A stretch of 64,000 bases of DNA, from contig JARDVN010000001.1 of assembly GCA_028994555.1 (NCBI GenBank), positions 2,852,001 to 2,916,000 on the forward strand, given 5' to 3'. The position numbers and the translations under genes were made by a program. The first letter of the stretch is position 1, and every line of letters starts with the position of its first letter. The notes beneath the pieces are model-generated. The model was given only the letters and a program-made list of their open reading frames with translations, did not search any database and was not told the origin of the DNA. The stretch is from Citrobacter amalonaticus (lineage in GTDB: Bacteria > Pseudomonadota > Gammaproteobacteria > Enterobacterales > Enterobacteriaceae). Shown here in pieces: positions 57,016 to 64,000 of the stretch.

Positions 57016-59628
57016 ATGACACAACAGCCACAAGCCAAATACCGTCACGACTACCGTGCGCCGGATTACCAGATTACTGATATTGACTTGACCTTTGACC
57101 TGGATGCTGAAAAAACCGTGGTCACGGCAGTGAGCCAGGCTGTTCGTCATGGCGCATCGGATGCCCCGCTGAAACTGGATGGAGAAGATCTGACGCTGGT
57201 CTCTCTCCACATCAACGATGAACCGTGGACAGCGTATAAAGAAGAAGCGGGTGCGCTGGTGATCAGCAATCTGCCCGAGCGTTTTACGCTGCGTATTGTG
57301 AATGAAATCAGCCCGGCCCGGAATACCGCGCTGGAAGGTCTGTATCAATCGGGCGATGCGCTATGCACCCAGTGCGAAGCGGAAGGCTTCCGCCATATTA
57401 CCTGGTATCTCGATCGCCCGGACGTGCTGGCGCGTTTTACCACCAAAATTATTGCCGATAAAAGTCAATATCCGTTCCTGCTCTCCAACGGTAACCGCAC
57501 CGGCGAGGGGGAACTGGAAAACGGTCGCCACTGGGTTCAGTGGCAGGATCCGTTCCCGAAACCGTGCTATCTGTTTGCGCTGGTCGCCGGTGATTTCGAC
57601 GTGCTGCGCGACACCTTTACGACCCGGTCAGGGCGTGAAGTGGCGCTGGAACTGTACGTGGATCGCGGCAATCTGGATCGTGCGCCGTGGGCGATGACCT
57701 CGCTACAGAATTCGATGAAGTGGGACGAAGAGCGCTTCGGCCTGGAGTACGATCTCGACATCTATATGATCGTTGCCGTCGACTTCTTTAATATGGGCGC
57801 GATGGAGAATAAAGGACTTAATATCTTTAACTCCAAATATGTGCTGGCGCGTACCGATACCGCCACCGACAAAGACTATCTCGATATTGAACGCGTGATC
57901 GGCCATGAATATTTCCACAACTGGACCGGTAACCGCGTCACCTGTCGCGACTGGTTCCAGTTGAGCCTGAAAGAGGGCTTGACCGTTTTCCGCGATCAGG
58001 AGTTCAGTTCGGATCTCGGTTCCCGTGCCGTTAACCGGATCAGCAACGTGCGTACCATGCGCGGCCTGCAGTTTGCTGAAGATGCCAGCCCGATGGCGCA
58101 TCCAATCCGCCCGGACATGGTTATTGAGATGAACAACTTCTACACCCTGACCGTGTATGAAAAGGGCGCAGAAGTGATTCGCATGATCCACACCTTGTTG
58201 GGCGAGACGAATTTCCAGAAAGGGATGCAGCTGTACTTTGAGCGTCACGACGGCAGTGCGGCGACCTGTGATGACTTCGTCCAGGCAATGGAAGATGCGT
58301 CCAATGTCGATCTTTCCCACTTCCGTCGCTGGTACAGCCAGTCCGGCACGCCGATTGTCACGGTCAAAGATGACTACAACCCGGAAACCGAGCAATACAC
58401 GCTGACCCTCAGCCAGCGCACGCCGCCAACGCCGGATCAGGCGGAAAAACTGCCGCTGCATATTCCGTTTGCCATCGAGCTGTATGACAACGAAGGTAAA
58501 GTGATACCGCTGCAGAAAGGCGGTCACCCGGTAAATTCGGTACTGAATTTCACTCAGGCGGAGCAGACGTTTATCTTTGATAACGTTTACTTCCAGCCGG
58601 TACCGGCGCTGTTGTGCGAGTTCTCCGCACCGGTGAAACTGGAATACAAGTGGAGCGATCAGCAACTGACGTTCCTGATGCGCCATGCGCGCAATGACTT
58701 CTCCCGTTGGGACGCGGCGCAAAGCTTGTTGGCAACGTACATCAAACTCAATGTTGCGCGTCATCAGCAGGGGCAGCCGTTGTCTCTGCCAGTGCATGTG
58801 GCGGATGCTTTCCGCGCGGTACTGCTGGATGAGAAGATCGATCCGGCGCTGGCGGCGGAGATCCTGACGTTGCCTTCGGCAAACGAAATTGCTGAGTTGT
58901 TTGATATCATCGATCCGCTGGCGATCGCTGAAGTTCGCGAAGCGTTAACGCGTACGCTGGCGACTGAACTGGCGGATGAGTTCCTGGCGATCTACAACGC
59001 CAACCGGCTGGAAGAGTACCGCGTCGAGCATGCGGACATCGGCAAGCGTACGCTACGTAATGCCTGCCTGCGCTTCCTGGCCTTCGGTGAAACGACGCTG
59101 GCGGACACGCTGGTGAGCAGGCAGTATCGTGAAGCCAACAACATGACCGATGCGCTGGCGGCCCTGTCTGCGGCCGTGGCGGCGCAGTTGCCGTGCCGTG
59201 ACGCGCTAATGCGGGAGTATGACGACAAATGGCATCAGGACGGTCTGGTGATGGACAAATGGTTTATCCTGCAGGCCACCAGCCCGGCGGATAATGTGCT
59301 GGATACGGTACGCGGCCTGTTGAAACACCGTTCGTTCAGCCTGAGCAACCCGAACCGTATTCGTTCGCTGATTGGCGCGTTTGCCGGCAGTAACCCGGCG
59401 GCTTTCCATGCGGAAGATGGCAGCGGATATCAGTTCCTGGTTGAGATGTTGACCGAGCTTAACAGCCGTAACCCGCAGGTGGCGTCACGTCTGATCGAAC
59501 CTTTGATCCGCCTGAAACGTTACGATGCGAAGCGTCAGCAAAAAATGCGTGCCGCGCTGGAACAGTTGAAAGGGCTGGAGGATCTCTCGGGCGATCTGTA
59601 CGAGAAGATAACCAAAGCGTTAGCGTGA
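57016..59628 (+). CDS. pepN: aminopeptidase N
   Basis: PepN is the main broad-specificity cytosolic zinc aminopeptidase (M1 family). At 870 residues it has the E. coli length and no interruption. The exopeptidase motif MGAMENKGLNIF (about residue 260) and zinc site VIGHEYFHNWTGNRVTC with downstream Glu (LKEGLTVF) are intact. The prophage right end lies about 105 bp upstream of the start, so native promoter elements may be replaced or shifted. Confidence 0.98.
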   Translation: MTQQPQAKYRHDYRAPDYQITDIDLTFDLDAEKTVVTAVSQAVRHGASDAPLKLDGEDLTLVSLHINDEPWTAYKEEAGALVISNLPERFTLRIVNEISPARNTALEGLYQSGDALCTQCEAEGFRHITWYLDRPDVLARFTTKIIADKSQYPFLLSNGNRTGEGELENGRHWVQWQDPFPKPCYLFALVAGDFDVLRDTFTTRSGREVALELYVDRGNLDRAPWAMTSLQNSMKWDEERFGLEYDLDIYMIVAVDFFNMGAMENKGLNIFNSKYVLARTDTATDKDYLDIERVIGHEYFHNWTGNRVTCRDWFQLSLKEGLTVFRDQEFSSDLGSRAVNRISNVRTMRGLQFAEDASPMAHPIRPDMVIEMNNFYTLTVYEKGAEVIRMIHTLLGETNFQKGMQLYFERHDGSAATCDDFVQAMEDASNVDLSHFRRWYSQSGTPIVTVKDDYNPETEQYTLTLSQRTPPTPDQAEKLPLHIPFAIELYDNEGKVIPLQKGGHPVNSVLNFTQAEQTFIFDNVYFQPVPALLCEFSAPVKLEYKWSDQQLTFLMRHARNDFSRWDAAQSLLATYIKLNVARHQQGQPLSLPVHVADAFRAVLLDEKIDPALAAEILTLPSANEIAELFDIIDPLAIAEVREALTRTLATELADEFLAIYNANRLEEYRVEHADIGKRTLRNACLRFLAFGETTLADTLVSRQYREANNMTDALAALSAAVAAQLPCRDALMREYDDKWHQDGLVMDKWFILQATSPADNVLDTVRGLLKHRSFSLSNPNRIRSLIGAFAGSNPAAFHAEDGSGYQFLVEMLTELNSRNPQVASRLIEPLIRLKRYDAKRQQKMRAALEQLKGLEDLSGDLYEKITKALA

Positions 59629-59643
59629 GATGTCGTTTCGTAG

Positions 59644-59706
59644 GCCGGATAAGGCGGTAACGCCGCTATCCGGCAAAATGCCCGGTGGCGTTTATGCTCA
59701 CCGGGC
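59644..59706. repeat. REP/BIME-type element between pepN and ssuB
   Basis: The palindrome gccggataaggcggtaacgc followed by cgctatccggc (59644-59674) matches the enterobacterial REP pattern. A second stem, gcccggt (59680-59686) with accgggc (59700-59706), completes a two-hairpin unit in this convergent gap. It may protect both mRNA ends. Confidence 0.8.
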
Positions 59707-59724
59707 TAAAACCGTTCTGAATAC

Positions 59725-60493
59725 TTATCCATGCCGGCGAATGGGTTGTTCCGTCCCCCCCGCGCTGCATCACACGATTTAACACCTCGGCTTCCAGTTC
59801 GGCTAAACGTACGGAGCCCAGACGACGCGGACGCGCAATGTCGACCGTCAGATCCAGCCCAATCTTACCATCCTCAATCAGCAACACCCGATCGGCCATC
59901 GCCACGGCTTCGCTGACGTCATGCGTCACCAGCAGCACGGTAAAACCATGTTCCTGCCACAGCGAAACGATAAGATCCTGCATCTCCAGGCGCGTTAACG
60001 CATCCAGCGCGCCAAGCGGTTCGTCAAGCAATAGCAGGCCAGGTCGATGGATTAGCGCCCGCGCAAGGGCAACACGCTGCTTTTGTCCGCCGGAAAGCGC
60101 CGCCGGCCATTCTGTCGCCCGGTTTTCCAGCCCAACCGCCGCCAGCGCCTGACGCGCAGCATCCCGCCAGTTCCCCTTTAGCCCCAGCCCCACATTATCA
60201 ATAACCGATTTCCACGGCAAAAGTCGGGCATCCTGAAACATCATGCGGGTATCGTCCTGGATATCGCGAAGCGGCGTGGTACCGGCCAGCAGTTCACCCG
60301 CATTCGGCGCTTCCAGCCCCGCGAGCAGGCGTAGCAGGGTGCTTTTACCCCCGCCGCTGCGCCCGACGACGGCGACAAACTGGCCTGCCGGGATATGGAG
60401 ATCAAGCTGATTCAGTACGATGTTACTCGCGTACTTCTTCGTTACCGCATTCAGCAGGAGCGGCGTACCCTGGTTTAGACGGGCGGTATTCAT
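59725..60493 (-). CDS. ssuB: aliphatic sulfonate ABC transporter ATPase SsuB, frameshifted in this sequence
   Basis: SsuB powers sulfonate uptake under sulfate limitation. It has Walker [13 protein letters not shown] (about residue 43), the ABC signature [15 protein letters not shown] and Walker [13 protein letters not shown]. The frame breaks near the end at seven C on the plus strand (59755-59761) after VMQRGG; six C continue TEQPIRRHG and stop at 59725-59727, giving 255 residues, exactly the E. coli length. Without correction an unrelated tail runs to 59666. Its start overlaps ssuC by 4 bp. Confidence 0.94.
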
Positions 60494-61282
60494 ACGGTGG
60501 CCTCCTTCACATGATAAGCCGGGTTCCAGCGCAGCCAGACGCGTTCCAGTAGTTGAGCGCTGACGTCGGCCAGTTTACCGAGCAGGGCGTAGAGAATAAT
60601 GGCGACAACCACGATATCCGTTTGCAGAAACTCCCGCGCATTCATCGCCAGATAACCGATTCCTGAGTTGGCCGAAATAGTCTCCGCGACAATCAGCGTC
60701 AGCCACATCAGCCCCAGCGCAAAGCGCACGCCGACCATGATCGAGGGCAGGGCGCCGGGTAGGATCACATGGATAAACAGCGAAAAGCCGGATAACCCGT
60801 AGCTGCGCGCCATCTCTACCAGGCCGCGATCGATATTGCGGATCCCATGCCAGGTATTGATATAGATGGGAAAGAGCGTCCCCAGCGCGACCAGGAAGAT
60901 CTTCGCGGTTTCATCAATGCCAAACCACAAGATCACTAGCGGGATGAGTGCCAGATGTGGAACGTTGCGCAGCATCTGGATGGAGGTATCCAGCAGACGT
61001 TCCCCCCCAGCGCGATAAACCGCTAATCAGCCCCAGCGTCAGGCCAATCGAGCCGCCGATCGAAAAGCCGATCAGCGCACGCCAGGAGCTGATGGCCAGA
61101 TGCTGCCAGAGTTCCCCGCTGGCGGAGAGCGTCCAGAAGGCAATGACCACCCCTTCCGGTGAAGGTAAAATGCGTCCGGAGAGCCAGCCTATGGAGGAGG
61201 CCAGTTGCCAGACGGCGACGATGCCCACCGGTAAAAACCAGGGGGCAACGCGTAACAACCACTTTTTCGTTGGCGTTGCCAT
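60490..61282 (-). CDS. ssuC: aliphatic sulfonate ABC transporter permease SsuC, frameshifted in this sequence
   Basis: SsuC is the inner-membrane permease. It starts [20 protein letters not shown] with several hydrophobic helices, including [20 protein letters not shown], and the cytoplasmic EAA-like loop [20 protein letters not shown]. The frame breaks at seven C (61002-61008) after GLSRWG; six C continue [20 protein letters not shown] and give 263 residues, as in E. coli. It is followed by ssuB with a 4-bp overlap. Confidence 0.94.
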
Positions 61283-61293
61283 TATGGTTCTCC

Positions 61294-62439
61294 TCAGCTC
61301 TGCGCAACTTTGCGCGGGATAAATTCATTCGCCACCGCTTCGCCCTGCTGATGTAAGCGTTGTGGCTGTGGGATTTCCGGGATTGCGACATCCAGATGCG
61401 GGAACAACAATTCGCCGACCCTGTACGCTTCTTCAAGATGCGGATAACCGGAAAGGACGAAACTATCGATGCCGAGTTCGGCATATTCATTGATGCGCGC
61501 TGCCACTGTCGGACCATCACCGACCAGTGCGGTCCCGGCACCCCCACGCACCAGCCCCACACCTGCCCACAGGTTTGGGCTGATCTCCAGTTGGTCACGC
61601 TTACCGTTATGCAGTGCCGCCATTCGGTGCTGACCGACGGAATCCGTCCGGGCGAACGCGGCCTGCGCTTTCGCGATGGTGTCATCATCAAGGTGGGCAA
61701 TCAGCCGATCCGCAGCCCGCCAGGCTTCTTCATTCGTTTCACGAACAATGACGTGCAGGCGAATACCAAAACGCACCGTGCGCCCGCGCGCCGCGGCTTT
61801 GGCTCGTACCTGGGCTATCTTCTCTTTCACCAGTTCAGGGGGTTCGCCCCAGGTGAGGTAAAGATCAACCTGTTCAGCGGCCAGATCCTGGGCGACATCG
61901 GAAGAGCCGCCGAAGTAGAGGGGAGGATAGGGCTGCTGGATGGGCGGGAAGAACAGTTTCGCTCCGCGAACGTGGATATGCTTACCGCTGAAGTCGACGG
62001 TTTCACCCTGCAATAAACGACGCCAGACCTGGGTGAACTCCGCAGAGGCCTCGTAGCGTTCACTGTGATCGAGAAACACGCCGTCGCCCGCCAGCTCCTG
62101 CGGATCGCTGCCGGTGACCAGGTTAAACAGCGCGCGACCGTTGGAGAGGCGGTCAAGCGTAGCGGCCTGCCGTGCGGCGACCGTCGGTGAAGTGACGCTC
62201 GGGCGCAATGCCACCAGGAATTTGAGTCGCTGAGTTACCGGGATCATCGATGCTGCGACCAGCCACGCGTCTTCGCAGGATCGCCCGGTGGGGATCAACA
62301 CACCGGTGAATCCCAGACGATCTGCCGCCTGCGCAATCTGCTGTAAATAGCCGTGATCCACCGGACGAGAGCCTTCCTCCGTTCCCAGATAGTGACCGTC
62401 ACCGTGGGTCGGTAAAAACCAGAACATATTCAGGCTCAT
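61294..62439 (-). CDS. ssuD: FMNH2-dependent alkanesulfonate monooxygenase
   Basis: SsuD releases sulfite from C1-C10 alkanesulfonates using FMNH2 from SsuE. At 381 residues it has the E. coli length. The bacterial luciferase-like TIM barrel shows [51 protein letters not shown] and [15 protein letters not shown]. It overlaps ssuA by 4 bp and lies 11 bp before ssuC. Confidence 0.97.
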   Translation of the reverse strand: MSLNMFWFLPTHGDGHYLGTEEGSRPVDHGYLQQIAQAADRLGFTGVLIPTGRSCEDAWLVAASMIPVTQRLKFLVALRPSVTSPTVAARQAATLDRLSNGRALFNLVTGSDPQELAGDGVFLDHSERYEASAEFTQVWRRLLQGETVDFSGKHIHVRGAKLFFPPIQQPYPPLYFGGSSDVAQDLAAEQVDLYLTWGEPPELVKEKIAQVRAKAAARGRTVRFGIRLHVIVRETNEEAWRAADRLIAHLDDDTIAKAQAAFARTDSVGQHRMAALHNGKRDQLEISPNLWAGVGLVRGGAGTALVGDGPTVAARINEYAELGIDSFVLSGYPHLEEAYRVGELLFPHLDVAIPEIPQPQRLHQQGEAVANEFIPRKVAQS

Positions 62440-63410
62440 AATGATTTTCCTTCCTGTTGAGTGGGGTGCCAGATGCGCTGGCGGATGTCGATTTTTTTCG
62501 GTACCAGGCGGTTGTCGTAAAACAGATCTGCGGTTTGTTGTTGCAACGCGGCCACAGAGTCGCTGACCGGTGAAATAGTGGTGGGCGGGCGATGATCCAG
62601 ATAGGAGGCAATGACAGGCTCCGGCAATCCCATTGTTTTCGCCAGCAGAGCAATGCTTTCCTGGCGCTGACTAAGGGTCAACGCATCCGCCTGACTGAAG
62701 GTGTTGAGCACGCCCTGAATAAAAGCGCCATTTTTCTCGGCATAAGGACGTGCAGCGAGATAGAACGATCCTGTTTGTTTCAGATCGCTGCCATCTTTCA
62801 GTACGCGCACACCGCCCTGTAATAATGCAGCGGAATAGTAGGGATCCCAGATTGCCCATGCATCGACGTTACCCTGCTGGAACGCTGCACGGGCATCGGC
62901 AGGGGTAAGATACGTTGGCTGGATATCGGTAAATTTCAGCCCGGCCTGTTGCAGGGCACGCAGCAGCAGGTTGTGCGAGCTGGATCCTTTCTGGAACGCC
63001 ACTTTATGGCCTTTTAGTTCCGCAACCGTTTTGATGGGACTGTTTTCCGGCACCAGAATCACTTCGGCTTTCGGTTTCGCCGGTTCGACGCCGACGTACA
63101 CTAAATCTGCGCCGGCAGCCTGGGCGAAAATGGGCGGAATATCGCCGGTGCTACCCAGATCAATACTGCCGACGTTCAGGGCTTCCAGCATTTGCGGTCC
63201 GGCGGGAAATTCAATCCAGGATATTTTGGTTCCGGGATAACGCGTTTCCAGCAGCTGGTGGCTTTTCGCCAGAACCATACTGATGCTGCCTTTCTGATAG
63301 CCTATCCGCAGGGCATCAGGTGAGGGCTCCGCCGCCTGTGTCAGTCCGGAAAAGGCCAGCAGTCCGGCGAATGCCAGCCATGCCGTACGGGCTTTGAAAA
63401 GATTACGCAT
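62436..63410 (-). CDS. ssuA: aliphatic sulfonate-binding protein SsuA
   Basis: SsuA is the periplasmic substrate-binding component. I chose ATG 63410 ([20 protein letters not shown]), which starts a signal peptide ending near TQAAEPSP and overlaps the end of ssuE by 8 bp. A 29-codon upstream extension would bury the signal and is rejected. The 324-residue product has [38 protein letters not shown] and [14 protein letters not shown], typical of the family. Confidence 0.96.
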   Translation of the reverse strand: MRNLFKARTAWLAFAGLLAFSGLTQAAEPSPDALRIGYQKGSISMVLAKSHQLLETRYPGTKISWIEFPAGPQMLEALNVGSIDLGSTGDIPPIFAQAAGADLVYVGVEPAKPKAEVILVPENSPIKTVAELKGHKVAFQKGSSSHNLLLRALQQAGLKFTDIQPTYLTPADARAAFQQGNVDAWAIWDPYYSAALLQGGVRVLKDGSDLKQTGSFYLAARPYAEKNGAFIQGVLNTFSQADALTLSQRQESIALLAKTMGLPEPVIASYLDHRPPTTISPVSDSVAALQQQTADLFYDNRLVPKKIDIRQRIWHPTQQEGKSL

Positions 63411-63978
63411 GGGCCGCACCTCGCACCGTATCAAAAGCGGGAACCTTAACGTCGCGGCGACGCAGAGCGTGCCAGAACGTTTCCAGCGCTTTATCAAGAC
63501 GCAGCTGTAAATTGGGTGTGAAATGCGGTTTATGCTGATAGTCGATCACCTGGGAGTCATCGGCAAAGACGCCGTGTAAAATCTCCTGGGCCTTCAGGGC
63601 GCTGAGCACCGGTTTCAGCGCGTAATCGACGGCAAGCAGATGTGCAACGGTGCCGCCTGTCGCCAGCGGCAGAACTACTTTGCCTTCCAGCGCTCGCTCT
63701 GGCAGCAGATCGAGCAGCGTTTTTAGCGCGCCGGAATAGGCCGCTTTATAGACCGGCGTAGCAACGATCAGGCCGTCCGCCTCTTTCAGTTGCTCAACCA
63801 GTGTTTTCAATGCCGGGCTGTCGAAACGGGCATACAGCAGATCTTCAGGCTCGAAGTTGTGCAGATTCCAGTGGTAAATCTCGACATCCTGACCGTTCAA
63901 TTTTTCCCGGGCATATTCCAGCAACGCACTGGATCGAGAGGGAAAGCGTGGGCTTCCCGCCAGAGTGATGACGCGCAT
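63403..63978 (-). CDS. ssuE: NADPH-dependent FMN reductase SsuE
   Basis: SsuE supplies reduced FMN to SsuD. The 191-residue flavodoxin-like protein starts MRVITLAGSPRFPSRSSALL, with the FMN phosphate-binding loop AGSPRFPSRSS, and has LIVATPVYKAAYSGALKTLL and LPLATGGTVAHLL. It is the first gene of the minus-strand ssuEADCB operon. Only about 20 bp of its upstream region is in the window, so the Cbl/CysB-controlled promoter cannot be judged. Confidence 0.97.
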   Translation of the reverse strand: MRVITLAGSPRFPSRSSALLEYAREKLNGQDVEIYHWNLHNFEPEDLLYARFDSPALKTLVEQLKEADGLIVATPVYKAAYSGALKTLLDLLPERALEGKVVLPLATGGTVAHLLAVDYALKPVLSALKAQEILHGVFADDSQVIDYQHKPHFTPNLQLRLDKALETFWHALRRRDVKVPAFDTVRGAAHA

Positions 63979-64000
63979 AAATGCATTCTCCTCTTATAAC

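Noticed and set aside
57703..58797. 364-codon minus-strand open frame inside pepN
   Set aside because: Shadow of the pepN coding bias; no start context and no recognisable protein features.
59666..59724. Extended C-terminus of SsuB running to 59666
   Set aside because: It results from a C7 run; with C6 the protein ends at the conserved 255-residue length, and the extension reads through the REP element.

Overview
The window is about 64 kb of enterobacterial chromosome (Citrobacter/Salmonella/Escherichia group) carrying one complete prophage of about 37.5 kb. The left arm has the conserved order kdsB-ycbJ-elyC-cmoM-mukF-mukE-mukB-ldtD-mepK-gloC-aspC-ompF-asnS-pncB, and the right arm has pepN-ssuBCDAE. 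Protein sequences are very close to E. coli K-12 and Salmonella but identical to neither; Citrobacter is my best guess and is not proven.

Left arm (1-19282): LPS Kdo activation (kdsB), envelope and peptidoglycan factors (elyC, ldtD, mepK), the tRNA-modification gene cmoM heading the MukFEB condensin operon, glyoxalase gloC, aspartate aminotransferase, the OmpF porin with a long leader and OmpR-type control region, asparaginyl-tRNA synthetase and nicotinate phosphoribosyltransferase. Right arm (57016-63978): aminopeptidase N, a REP-type element, then the sulfonate-sulfur operon ssuEADCB on the minus strand.

Prophage (19428-56911): it lies between pncB and pepN, bounded by a perfect 17-bp direct repeat, the same gene interval that Gifsy-2 occupies in Salmonella. 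The leftward early operon runs from a PL-like promoter through small genes to an excisionase and a tyrosine integrase. A CI/Cro-type switch with palindromic operators separates it from the rightward genes: an O-like initiator with iterons inside its own coding sequence, a DnaC-type loader, a DnaB-type helicase, RusA, and a zinc-finger Q antiterminator. A late terminator, an AT-rich cargo gene, holin, endolysin, Rz with nested Rz1, and a glycosyltransferase pair follow. Then comes an HK97-type morphogenesis block: HNH, terminase, portal, ClpP-type protease, capsid, connectors, tail tube, chaperones with a programmed -1 frameshift, tape measure, tip protein J and a tail fibre ending in an S74 autochaperone. 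A LexA-box-controlled dinI homologue sits next to attR.

A dominant feature is about 25 apparent +1 frameshifts, every one in a mononucleotide run of 6 or 7. They hit chromosomal genes (mukE, ldtD twice, aspC, ssuB, ssuC) as well as many phage genes. Removing one base from each run restores full-length products, in four cases to the exact length of the E. coli K-12 protein. I read these as homopolymer overcalls in the sequence rather than real mutations, and I annotate the affected genes as single loci.

The least explained parts are the glycosyltransferase pair between lysis and packaging genes, two cargo (moron-like) genes at 30860 and 45420, the leftward operon of unknown genes, a small protein whose start resembles the end of the tail-tip protein, and a capsid-adjacent protein with a 12-bp tandem repeat.
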